Below, piece by piece: positions 1 to 6,892 of a stretch of 11,794 nt of DNA; positions within the stretch are counted from its first letter, which is position 1; each line of letters starts with the position of its first letter. The notes beneath the pieces were generated by a model. That model was not told the origin of the DNA, ran no database searches, and was given only the letters and a program-made list of their open reading frames with translations. The position numbers and the translations under genes are program-made. The stretch is from NCBI GenBank assembly GCA_023425455.1, contig JAFACP010000250.1:1-11794 (forward strand), written 5' to 3'. The stretch comes from Pseudomonadota bacterium (GTDB taxonomy: Bacteria > Pseudomonadota > Gammaproteobacteria > Enterobacterales > Enterobacteriaceae).

Positions 1-81
1 CAGGGTGACCTGATGGTGTCCGGTAAGGCGCCAGGCGCAGGTCAGCCCGGCGATGCCGCTGCCGATAATCGCGATCTTCAT
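1..81 (-). CDS. FAD-dependent oxidoreductase, N-terminal fragment (runs off left edge)
   Basis: Only the first 27 codons are in the window. They begin MKIAIIGSGIAGLTCAW, a textbook Rossmann dinucleotide-binding fold with GxGxxG (GSGIAG) for the ADP part of FAD, starting right at the N-terminus. The start ATG (81-79) overlaps the stop of the SDR gene in an ATGA, so the two are translationally coupled and in one operon. Proteins of this type (NAD/FAD-binding amine-oxidase-like, COG2907) typically sit next to a DUF1365 gene and a cyclopropane-fatty-acid-synthase-like methyltransferase in clusters with SDR and NTF2-like genes. Those would lie beyond the left edge. The family assignment beyond 'FAD/NAD-binding oxidoreductase' rests on gene order, since the catalytic domain is not visible. 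Confidence 0.75.
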   Translation of the reverse strand, partial: MKIAIIGSGIAGLTCAWRLTGHHQVTL

Positions 82-797
82 GGGCGTACCAACCTGCGCA
101 GCAGCGTGCGCTGTAAAGGGGCCGGAAGCGCCGCCAGCAGGCGCAGGATCAGGCTGAAACCTGTCGGGAAGGCGATATGGCGTTGACCTTTTTCAAGGCC
201 GCGACGAATGGCCCGCACGGCGTGCTCCACGCTGACCTGGCCGGGCATCGCAAAGTCGTTTTTCCGCGTCAGGGGGGTATCGACAAAGCCAGGCGAGACG
301 ACGGTGACGGCAATCCCTTTCGGCTCCCAGTCCAGACGCAGGCTCTCGGCAAACCAGCTTAATGCCGCTTTGGAGGCACCATATGCCTCGGCGCGCGGGA
401 AGGGGAGCCAGTGCGCCATTGAGCTGACCAGCACCACGCGGTTACCCGCCGTCAGCTGCGGCTGCAGCGCGGCCATGCAATTCACCGGCCCGAGGAAATT
501 GGTGGTCATCACCCGTTCCACCAGCGCGGCATCCACCTCTCCGTGCTCGAGATATTCGCAGGTTCCCGCGCAGAGGATCGTCAGGTCGGCGTGACAGCCA
601 GCCAGCGCCTGGCGACAGGCCGCTTTGTCGGTCATATCGAACAGGCGCACCGTGATGTGCGGGCTGTACTGATGCAGCGCCTCCAGCCTGGCCGGGTCCC
701 GTCCGCAGGCGATAACGTGGCAGCCGTCGTCGGCCCAGGATTTTGCCAGCCCGGCACCAATGCCGGAGCTTGCGCCGGTGATGAGGACAGTCATCAT
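78..797 (-). CDS. SDR-family NAD(P)-dependent oxidoreductase
   Basis: A 239-residue classical short-chain dehydrogenase/reductase of normal family length. The cofactor motif TGASSGIG is at residues 7-14. The catalytic set is Asn100, Ser125/126 and Tyr139-x3-Lys143 (YGASK). The usual NNAG motif is replaced by LCAG at 75-78. No signal peptide or membrane segment is obvious, so it is presumably cytoplasmic, although the C-terminus (LRLLAALPAPLQRTLLRRL) is hydrophobic and basic and might touch the membrane. The first of two adjacent ATG codons (797) is chosen because an AAGGAGG-type ribosome-binding site lies 8 bases upstream; it overlaps the NTF2-like stop by 4 bases. The ORF also overlaps the downstream FAD-oxidoreductase start by 4 bases. 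The substrate cannot be told from sequence. The context suggests oxidation or reduction of a modified lipid or a small hydrophobic compound. Confidence 0.9.
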   Translation of the reverse strand: MMTVLITGASSGIGAGLAKSWADDGCHVIACGRDPARLEALHQYSPHITVRLFDMTDKAACRQALAGCHADLTILCAGTCEYLEHGEVDAALVERVMTTNFLGPVNCMAALQPQLTAGNRVVLVSSMAHWLPFPRAEAYGASKAALSWFAESLRLDWEPKGIAVTVVSPGFVDTPLTRKNDFAMPGQVSVEHAVRAIRRGLEKGQRHIAFPTGFSLILRLLAALPAPLQRTLLRRLVRP

Positions 798-1228
798 GCG
801 CGTACCCTCCTTTTCACGCCGCGTACCGCCCAGCCCAGCAGGGGAAGGTGTTCGTAGAGCATCTCTCCGGCGTCGTAATAGTCGCGCTGACGCGCCACCA
901 GGCCGTTGCGGATCTCCACCATCGAACAGCCGGGCAGGGTCAGCGTTTCGCCTCCGCCAATCTGCGGATGCGACCAGTGCATGGTCCAGCTCACGGCAAA
1001 GCGCGGGCCGTGACAGAGCGGGGTATCGACAGAGAAGCTGCAGTGCTCGACGTTGACCAGCAGATGGGTGAAGTAGCGCTGGATCGCAAACAGTCCGTGG
1101 TGTTCGCCAAACGGATCGACAAGCAGAGCGTCATGGTCATACAGCGCCGCCAGCGCCGAGGGCGGCTGGTTATCCAGCCCGGCGTAGTAATCAACAAACC
1201 TGTCGATGACGGCTGACATTGTGCTCAT
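794..1228 (-). CDS. NTF2/SnoaL-like small protein
   Basis: A 144-residue protein with the pattern of the SnoaL/NTF2-like cone fold: an N-terminal helix (VIDRFVDYYAGLD), then YDHDALLVDPFGEHHGLFAIQRYF, then alternating strands with SWTMHW and a conserved-looking end (RDYYDAGEMLYEHLPLLGW). The fold includes limonene-epoxide hydrolases, ketosteroid isomerases and many uncharacterised proteins; nothing here fixes the reaction. It is the first gene of the leftward operon with the SDR and FAD oxidoreductase. The ATG at 1228 is chosen: AGGGTG sits 6 bases upstream. An in-frame GTG at 1237 would add three residues. The last bases overlap the SDR start (ATGA). Likely a cytoplasmic partner enzyme or binding protein in the same pathway. 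Confidence 0.85.
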   Translation of the reverse strand: MSTMSAVIDRFVDYYAGLDNQPPSALAALYDHDALLVDPFGEHHGLFAIQRYFTHLLVNVEHCSFSVDTPLCHGPRFAVSWTMHWSHPQIGGGETLTLPGCSMVEIRNGLVARQRDYYDAGEMLYEHLPLLGWAVRGVKRRVRA

Positions 1229-1269
1229 GAGTTTCACCCTGGTTGATAACGTGGCGTAATCGCATAATT

Positions 1270-1305
1270 AAAACTTACACAAACACTGTTATTTGTCCAA
1301 GTTTT
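1270..1305. promoter_or_regulatory. Inverted repeat, candidate MerR/MlrA-type operator
   Basis: The left arm AAAACTTACACAAA (1270-1283) and right arm TTTGTCCAAGTTTT (1292-1305) are reverse complements at 12 of 14 positions, separated by 8 bases. Viewed as AAAACTTACACA / TGTCCAAGTTTT the spacer is 12 bases, the same layout as the E. coli MlrA box as I recall it (AAAATTGTACA and its complement 12 bases apart). It lies about 40 bases upstream of the NTF2-like start, directly downstream of the gene for an MlrA-like protein. On the minus strand the right arm contains TTGGAC, a possible -35, with TAAGTT 17 bases later as a weak -10. Bound regulator would therefore sit on the promoter. The function is inferred. 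Confidence 0.6.
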
Positions 1306-1452
1306 GGCTAGATTATTTTTTAATATGCTTTATTTTCAATGGGTTTTATGTTGTAAATTTTTGCAGTTATTTTTGCCGTTTTTGAAATGGCACGCCGTGG
1401 CCGGACCCCCTCAGGCGGGGTATCACGGTCAGGAAACGATGAAAAGGCGGAA

Positions 1453-2181
1453 TTACAGCGGAATGATCTCGAGGGAGATGACCTGTTGCTGCCAGAGCGC
1501 GACCTGCTTCTGACGAGCGGCGGTGAGCTTGCCGCTGGTCACCAGCAGCCATTTCCGCTCCGGGAAGATCTCCGGCGCCAGCGTCGCGGGCGGCACGGGC
1601 AGCACGTCAATGCGGTGTCCCTGTCCGGTGCGGCGCAGCGCTTCCAGCCAGATTTCGCACGGATCGGTCAGATGCCAGCCGGTGATCAGGTAGTTATCGC
1701 CGGGGGCGCGTTTGTCCCCTTCGAGGCAAAACGAGGTGTAGGAGATGATGATGCCGTCGAGGATCTCGCGCAGGGTCATCATCGCCGGAACGTTGGCGGA
1801 GACTTTACTGCGCAGCGGGCGTAACACCTCGCTGACCAGTTCCGGGCGGGGGTATTCGCGGCCTGAATCATAAATCAGCTGACGCAGGGATTCGATTTTG
1901 CCCTCTTTCAGCCGCTGCAGCATGCTCTCCTGCAGGGTGAGCCAGTTGTTTGTCCGCCGCGCGCCGGGGCGCGCCAGCAGGGGTTTCACCTGACTGACAG
2001 GCACCCCTTTTTTGACCCAGTCGAGGATTTTGAGCGCCTGCTGAACATCGTCATCGCTGTAAAGGCGATGCCCGCCATCGGTGCGCAGCGGTTTAAGCAG
2101 GCCGTAACGACGCTGCCAGGCGCGGAGCGTGGTCGCGTTTATCCCGCAAAGCCGGGCAAATTCGCCGATGGAGTAAGACAT
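1453..2181 (-). CDS. MerR-family transcriptional regulator, MlrA-like paralogue
   Basis: 242 residues, nearly the same length as E. coli MlrA (243). The N-terminal MerR winged HTH spans about residues 3-70, with SIGEFARLCGINATTLRAW, then QRRYGLLKP and RTDGGHRLYSDDDV, which are nearly identical in kind to MlrA. The C-terminal half carries the MlrA-type helical/Rossmann-like domain (ILDGIIISYTSFCLEGDK, ITGWHLTDPCEIWLEA, HRIDVLPV). It has no visible His residues arranged for cobalamin binding as in CarH/LitR (no ExxH motif), so a B12 light sensor is not evident. It probably binds the dyad at 1270-1305 and controls the NTF2-SDR-FAD operon; effect on blc is possible. The start is fixed by the family N-terminus, though the ribosome-binding site is only moderate. 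It could be a second MlrA rather than MlrA itself, because its neighbours are not those of the E. coli gene. Confidence 0.88.
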   Translation of the reverse strand: MSYSIGEFARLCGINATTLRAWQRRYGLLKPLRTDGGHRLYSDDDVQQALKILDWVKKGVPVSQVKPLLARPGARRTNNWLTLQESMLQRLKEGKIESLRQLIYDSGREYPRPELVSEVLRPLRSKVSANVPAMMTLREILDGIIISYTSFCLEGDKRAPGDNYLITGWHLTDPCEIWLEALRRTGQGHRIDVLPVPPATLAPEIFPERKWLLVTSGKLTAARQKQVALWQQQVISLEIIPL

Positions 2182-2211
2182 GAAGAAGACCCGATAACAA
2201 AGAATACTCTC

Positions 2212-2239
2212 AATATACTACGAATCATGCCGGGTTAAA
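2212..2239 (-). promoter_or_regulatory. Possible promoter of the MlrA-like gene
   Basis: Read leftward there is TTTAAC (2239-2234) as -35 and TATATT (2217-2212) as -10, separated by 16 bases, ending about 31 bases before the ATG at 2181. It lies in the 118-bp divergent region shared with blc. Based on hexamer match only. Confidence 0.4.
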
Positions 2240-2259
2240 TGACGGGGTGACGGTTTGCA

Positions 2260-2266
2260 CTACACT
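2260..2266 (+). promoter_or_regulatory. Possible sigma-S-type -10 element of blc
   Basis: CTACACT matches the sigma-S-preferred -10 CTATACT at 6 of 7 positions and would give a start near 2273, with the ribosome-binding site at 2288-2294 and the ATG at 2300. No good -35 is present at the proper distance, which fits sigma-S dependence. E. coli blc is known to be sigma-S controlled; here that is inferred. Confidence 0.4.
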
Positions 2267-2299
2267 TTACCTCCAGCCCCGCAGATGAAAGGAGTTCAC

Positions 2300-2833
2300 A
2301 TGAAACTATGGCCTGTTGTAACCGGCGTGGCGATCGCCCTGACCCTGGTCGCCTGCAAATCCCCCACGCCGCCGAAAGGCGTGCAGCCGCTGAACGGCTT
2401 TGACGCCAGCCGTTATCTTGGCAAGTGGTACGAAGTTGCACGTCTGGAAAACCGCTTTGAACGTGGGCTGGAGCAGGTGACCGCCACCTACGGCGAGCGC
2501 AGCGACGGCGGCATCAGCGTGCTCAACCGGGGGTATGATCCACAGCGCAACAGATGGCGCGAGAGCGAAGGTAAAGCCTACTTCACCGGCGCGCCAACCA
2601 CCGCCGCGCTGAAGGTCTCGTTCTTTGGCCCCTTTTACGGCGGCTATAACGTGATCCGGCTGGATGAGGATTACCAGTACGCGCTGGTCAGCGGCCCGAA
2701 CCGCGACTACCTGTGGCTCCTGTCGCGTACGCCGACCCTCCCCGAGGCGGTGAAGCAGGATTACCTGAACACCGCGCGTAGCCTTGGTTTCCCGGTCGAT
2801 CGGCTGGTATGGGTGAAGCCGTCGCCTCACTGA
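2300..2833 (+). CDS. blc: Outer-membrane lipocalin Blc
   Basis: 177 residues, the same length as E. coli Blc. It is a lipoprotein: the signal peptide runs to residue 18 and the lipobox is L16-V17-A18-C19, with K20-S21 after Cys, so no Asp+2 inner-membrane retention signal and probable sorting to the outer membrane. The mature part holds the lipocalin signature GKWYEVAR at about 41-48, the second motif (YFTGAPTTAALKVSFFGPFYGGYNVI), and YALVSGPNRDYLWLLSR near 130-147. Blc binds fatty acids and lysophospholipids and is induced by starvation and envelope stress. The start at 2300 is set by AAAGGAG 5-6 bases upstream and by the signal peptide. It diverges from the MlrA-like regulator next to genes that look like lipid-modifying enzymes, which suggests a shared lipid-stress role. 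Its stop overlaps the adhesin gene's 3' end by 7 bp. Confidence 0.95.
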   Translation: MKLWPVVTGVAIALTLVACKSPTPPKGVQPLNGFDASRYLGKWYEVARLENRFERGLEQVTATYGERSDGGISVLNRGYDPQRNRWRESEGKAYFTGAPTTAALKVSFFGPFYGGYNVIRLDEDYQYALVSGPNRDYLWLLSRTPTLPEAVKQDYLNTARSLGFPVDRLVWVKPSPH

Positions 2834-3837
2834 TAGGAAAAGGTGATGCTCGCCAGCGCATTCGCGCTGCCGGGGACCAGCGCGCCGGTGCGGATGTAGC
2901 GGGTCTGGAACGGCAGCGTCAGCGTTTGTGCTGCCGATGTGCTCTGGATAAAAAACTGGTTGGTGGTGCCTGCCGCCGGGCTGTCCGGCCCCATCATCAG
3001 CGGCCCGCTGCCGTTATAGAAAAACTGCACCCCGACGCCGGAGGCGGTGGAGTCGCCGGTGAGCGTGACCACCGAGGAGGTGTTTGCCGGCGTGGTTTGA
3101 TCGCTCATCACCGCGTTGATCGCCACGTTTGCATCGCAGCGCAGGCTGACGTTGAACGACCCGGAGTGAGAGGTGCTGCCTTCCGTGGGCAGGGTGCGTA
3201 CATCAAGGGTGCCCAGATCGACGCTGGCGCTTTTGGTGTCTACCGTGCAGCCGCTGGCGGTGACGGTGATGGTCACGGGGCTTAAGATCACCTGCGCCGT
3301 TTTGGTCTCGTTGTTGTAAGCGGTGAGGATCGCGGCGCTGAGGGTTGGGGTCTGGTAAACGCCCGATTTCAGCGCCGCCCCCGTTTTAATAAAGGTCACT
3401 TTGGCCGACCAGCCCAGATCATAGGCGAGACCGCTGGTGCCGTCGGCCGGGTAGCTCTGGGTGATGCCGTTTTGCAGTGGAACGTAGCGGCTGCCGTTAA
3501 AATCTTTCAGCCCCAGGATATAGCCCACGCCGGGCACACCGGTTTCAAAAATGGTGTAGTTCACCCCGTCGACGGTTACCGTCATACCGCTGGAGACGGC
3601 GCTGCTGCCCGGCTGCAGCGTGCCCTTTGAGCAGGTAAACACCAGCCCGCACCAGAACACCTGCTGCACGCTGGCGGTGGCGCTCCAGGTGGAGCCGATA
3701 ATATTGCCGGGCATGACGGAATCCGCCGGGCCGGAGTAGGTCATGGGCTGGGGTGACAGCGTGATGTCGGAGCGCCACTCCAGCGCAACGGTACTGCACG
3801 AGAGCAGCAGAGTGCTGATAAACAGAAAGATACGCAT
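2827..3837 (-). CDS. Two-domain fimbrial tip adhesin
   Basis: 336 residues. The signal peptide ends near VALEW (cleavage about residue 18-19). The N-terminal receptor-binding domain spans about 20-190 and has one close cysteine pair, Cys63/Cys69 (FWCGLVFTC), plus GVPGVGYILGLKDFNGSRYVPL at 100-121, a pattern seen in MrkD/Lpf-type adhesins. The C-terminal pilin domain, about 190-336, has the usual disulfide pair Cys197/Cys234 and ends ITFSYQ, with the penultimate tyrosine typical of the donor-strand/chaperone recognition strand. The two-domain form fits a tip adhesin that caps the fibre. Its ATG shares one base with the minor pilin stop (TAATG), so translation is coupled. It is the last gene of the operon, converging with and overlapping blc by 7 bp. 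The receptor is unknown. Confidence 0.85.
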   Translation of the reverse strand: MRIFLFISTLLLSCSTVALEWRSDITLSPQPMTYSGPADSVMPGNIIGSTWSATASVQQVFWCGLVFTCSKGTLQPGSSAVSSGMTVTVDGVNYTIFETGVPGVGYILGLKDFNGSRYVPLQNGITQSYPADGTSGLAYDLGWSAKVTFIKTGAALKSGVYQTPTLSAAILTAYNNETKTAQVILSPVTITVTASGCTVDTKSASVDLGTLDVRTLPTEGSTSHSGSFNVSLRCDANVAINAVMSDQTTPANTSSVVTLTGDSTASGVGVQFFYNGSGPLMMGPDSPAAGTTNQFFIQSTSAAQTLTLPFQTRYIRTGALVPGSANALASITFSYQ

Positions 3838-4355
3838 TATTGATACTCCGTTGTCCAGGTGGCGACCGCTGAGGCCTCTCCGGCGCTGACCGCTGCGCCC
3901 GTGGCCACCAGCCGCGCGTGGAAGGTCATCTGTACGCTGTCATCGCCCGCCGCGCCGTATACCGTGGTGCTGGTGTTGAGGGGGAGCGGCAGGTTGTCCT
4001 TATCGAGAAGCTGCACCGCCACGCCGGTTGCGCCGCCGTCGTCAATTTTGATCAGCTGCGGGTTGTCGGCATCCGGGGTGCCGCTAAAGCGGATTTTGAC
4101 GCCGGAAAAGGTCGGGCCGCAGGCCTCAAGCGTCAGGGTGAAGGGGGTATTGATGTTGCTGACTGCCCCCGCTTTGCTGAACTGCCTGATGCCGATGGTG
4201 CCCAGCGGCACGGTTTGTGCCTCCGACGCCGCCGCAACCACGCAGGTATTGCCGATCAGCGAGCCGGTGACGGAGACCAGCACGTCATAGCCACGCACCG
4301 GCAGGGTGACCAGGATCAGCAGCGTGGCGCAGGCCATTCGACGGGTTACTGACAT
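3837..4355 (-). CDS. Minor fimbrial subunit (adaptor or tip pilin)
   Basis: 172 residues with a signal peptide (MSVTRRMACATLLILVTLPVRG, cleaved near 22), a pilin disulfide pair Cys38/Cys79 and a C-terminal strand ending ATWTTEYQ with a penultimate Tyr. The internal IRFSGTPDADNPQLIKI and GVAVQLLDKDNLPLPL are classic type-1-like pilin segments. The start ATG lies inside the usher's last codons (10-base overlap) and is preceded by a very strong AGGAGGTG ribosome-binding site. It is a single-domain subunit placed between usher and adhesin, so it probably links the adhesin to the rod or terminates it. Confidence 0.88.
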   Translation of the reverse strand: MSVTRRMACATLLILVTLPVRGYDVLVSVTGSLIGNTCVVAAASEAQTVPLGTIGIRQFSKAGAVSNINTPFTLTLEACGPTFSGVKIRFSGTPDADNPQLIKIDDGGATGVAVQLLDKDNLPLPLNTSTTVYGAAGDDSVQMTFHARLVATGAAVSAGEASAVATWTTEYQ

Positions 4356-6871
4356 ACCACCTCCTGGGAATAGAGCCCGGTGCGCGGGTTATAGTGTTGC
4401 GCCTGCAGCCGGTAGGTAATGACGCAGCGCTGGTTGCTCCCGCGCCCCCACACGGCGTGCAGCGTCCCCTCCGGCGCCAGCCCTGACAGGTACAGGCCGC
4501 CGCTGTCGCCAACAATGCCGCTGGTCTGGTCATCATCCTGCGAGACCAGGGTGCCGAACGGCAGCACGTCGTTACGGTGATGCACAATAAACATCGCTTT
4601 TGCCCCCTGGCGGGTGGTGAGGGTGGCGCGCACCAGCGCGCCGTCGGTGGGGGTTTTGTTGACGATGGCGTTGTCCAGCTCCACGTCGTTGCCTGCGGTG
4701 GTGACATCCAGCGCCACCTGATTGACCCGATACGGCGTGGCGTAGGGGATCACCGCGTAGCCGCGGCTGTCGGTGCGGATGCCTTTGTGATTCAGCACCG
4801 CGACGTGACTCGCCCCCGGCGCTTTCAGCAGGATATTGGTATTGCCGAGTGGCTGGCTCAGCGTCAGGCCATCTTCATGCAGCACCGCCCCGCCGCTGAC
4901 GCCGTAGCTGAGGTTACGGGCGTCGTTATCGTAGCTGTAGCCGATCGCGTAATGACCCCACTGGCCTTCGTACTGCAGAGCACCGTCGCCGCCATAGCCC
5001 TGACGCCGGTTGTTGCGCTGGTTCACGCTGTAGAACAGATTATCCCTGCCTGGCACATAGCCGCTGACCCCCGCGCTGGTGGTGGTGCCGGTTGCGTTTG
5101 CCTGCGTGGTGGTGAAGCGGGCGCGGGTCGCCAGTTTCGGGTTGCCAAAGGGCACCGAGAGCGACATGGCCAGCAGGTTCTCTTGCTGGTTGCTGTAGAG
5201 GCTGGTGCTGCGCTGGACGCTGACGGCGAGCGATACGCTGCGAAAGGTGGCGTTCCAGGCAAACTGCAGGCTTTGCGTTGTTGCGGGGGTGTTCCAGTAG
5301 GTCTGCTTATCCCATGACAGGGAGAGTGAACCATAGTTGCCCATCGGCTGGGACAGCAGCAGCTGATGTCTGGCCTTGCGCGATCTGTACAGGTTGTAGA
5401 CGCTATCGTAGCGGGTGGTGGTGACGCCATCCTCGCCGACCACCTGCGTCGCCGCGCCGCCTGACATCCCCCGCCAGGCGGTATCGCTGAGGGTGTAGAA
5501 CCCCTGGGTGGAGTAGCGCAGCGAGAAGAAGTTCAGGCGCGTGCCGAGGTTGTTCAGCAGCTTGCTGTAGCGCAGACGCAGCGAATCCCCGGTATAGACG
5601 TTGTCGTCCGCCAGCCGGCTGCGCGCATGGGTGATATCGACGGAGTAAGCCCCCACGCGGCCAAGATTCTGGCCGATACCCAACGCCAGCGCGCGGTAGC
5701 GGTCGGAAAACTGGCTGCCGCCGTAGAAGGTCAGCCCGTATCGCCAGCCGTAAAACAGCTCGCCCTGCGCGAAAGAGGGCGCGCGCTGGTCGCCGGTGGG
5801 ACGAAATGTGCCTGCGCTGAGGGCATATTTCATCTGCCCGTTACGCACCAGATTCGGCACGCTGGCAAAGGGCAGGGTGTACTGGGTTTTGCTGCCGTCG
5901 TTCTCCTGAATAGTGACCGTCAGATCGCCGCCGGAGGAGGTTGGGTAGAGATCGTTCAGCACAAACGCGCCGGGCGGGACGGCGGTCTGATAGATGATGT
6001 TACCGTTCTGGCGCACCGTGACGGTGGCATTGCTGCGGGCGATACCGCGCACGTCCGGCGCGTAGCCGCTGAGGCTGGCAGGCAGCATGTTGTCATCGGT
6101 TTTGAGGGCGACGCCGCGCAGGCCTGCGGAATCGAAGATCTGCGCAGAGGTGTAAGTTTCCCCCGCGTACAGCTGGGCGCGCAGGGCGGGAATGTCCCGC
6201 TGCAGCCAGGTTTGCACGTGGCTTAACTCATGCGTGCTTTTGCTCCAGGTGGTGAAATCCCGCAGCCGCCACGGGCCGAGGTTGACGCCGGTGTTGAGGC
6301 TCATAAACAGCTGCTGCTCGCGGGTGCGCGTCTGCCCGCGATAGTCATTATTCGAGCCATTTACCACGTAGTTCAGCCACGCGGCGGGAATGCCGCTCTC
6401 CCAGCTTGCCGGGTTGACGTAGCCGCGCGGCAGGTTGCGCATCGCGTGCTGGGGAACGGTGAAGCTCAGGGTCAGCGTTTTCTGGTCAAACGTAACGCCC
6501 GCGCCGGGAAAGGCATTTGCCAAAAACAGGCACGCCTGCCCGGGCGGCAGCGCGCCGCCTTTCGCCTGCTGCGGGTCGATGCCCAGCGCGTCGATCTGCG
6601 CGGGCGTGATGCAGGGCTGCGCCTGTTCACCGGCGCCATTATCGACGCGGAACATCACATTGCCGGTGAAGGCGTAGGCGCTGTTGATATAGACGTTGAG
6701 GTTGTAGTCGCCGGGCGGCAGCGCGCTCCCGGCGTTGACCCACGCGAGGTCGGCGTTATTTACCCCCTCGCCGCTCAGAAAGGCCGGGTTAAAGCGCAGT
6801 TCATTTTCGCCAGCCACGGCGTGCCGGATGACCAGGCACATCGCCATGGCGCAAAGAGTGTTGAGTTTCAC
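4346..6871 (-). CDS. Outer-membrane fimbrial usher
   Basis: 841 residues, normal for FimD/MrkC-type ushers. It starts with a GTG (6871) giving a signal peptide ending ...RHAVA, cleaved before GENELRFNPAFL. The next part is the periplasmic N-terminal chaperone-binding domain (about 22-145, Cys87/Cys114). The large 24-strand beta-barrel follows, with the plug domain and the family motif PPGAFVLNDLYPT in its first third. The C-terminal domains include LKAPGASHVAVLNHKGIRTDSRGYAVIPY and a terminal Cys816/Cys840 pair. It secretes and polymerises chaperone-subunit complexes across the outer membrane. It starts 21 bases after the chaperone stop with GGTGG/AAGG ahead of it. ATG codons at residues 9 and 11 would cut into the signal peptide, so GTG is preferred. 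Confidence 0.95.
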   Translation of the reverse strand: MKLNTLCAMAMCLVIRHAVAGENELRFNPAFLSGEGVNNADLAWVNAGSALPPGDYNLNVYINSAYAFTGNVMFRVDNGAGEQAQPCITPAQIDALGIDPQQAKGGALPPGQACLFLANAFPGAGVTFDQKTLTLSFTVPQHAMRNLPRGYVNPASWESGIPAAWLNYVVNGSNNDYRGQTRTREQQLFMSLNTGVNLGPWRLRDFTTWSKSTHELSHVQTWLQRDIPALRAQLYAGETYTSAQIFDSAGLRGVALKTDDNMLPASLSGYAPDVRGIARSNATVTVRQNGNIIYQTAVPPGAFVLNDLYPTSSGGDLTVTIQENDGSKTQYTLPFASVPNLVRNGQMKYALSAGTFRPTGDQRAPSFAQGELFYGWRYGLTFYGGSQFSDRYRALALGIGQNLGRVGAYSVDITHARSRLADDNVYTGDSLRLRYSKLLNNLGTRLNFFSLRYSTQGFYTLSDTAWRGMSGGAATQVVGEDGVTTTRYDSVYNLYRSRKARHQLLLSQPMGNYGSLSLSWDKQTYWNTPATTQSLQFAWNATFRSVSLAVSVQRSTSLYSNQQENLLAMSLSVPFGNPKLATRARFTTTQANATGTTTSAGVSGYVPGRDNLFYSVNQRNNRRQGYGGDGALQYEGQWGHYAIGYSYDNDARNLSYGVSGGAVLHEDGLTLSQPLGNTNILLKAPGASHVAVLNHKGIRTDSRGYAVIPYATPYRVNQVALDVTTAGNDVELDNAIVNKTPTDGALVRATLTTRQGAKAMFIVHHRNDVLPFGTLVSQDDDQTSGIVGDSGGLYLSGLAPEGTLHAVWGRGSNQRCVITYRLQAQHYNPRTGLYSQEVVCQ

Positions 6872-6892
6872 GCGGCCACCGCCTTATTGCTG

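Noticed and set aside
1405..1421. ACCCC/GGGGT hairpin after the MlrA-like gene as an intrinsic terminator
   Set aside because: Only five base pairs and no U-run on the leftward transcript; too weak to call.
2306..2830. 174-codon minus-strand frame opposite blc
   Set aside because: Shadow of blc, which has a clear signal peptide, lipobox and lipocalin motifs on the plus strand.
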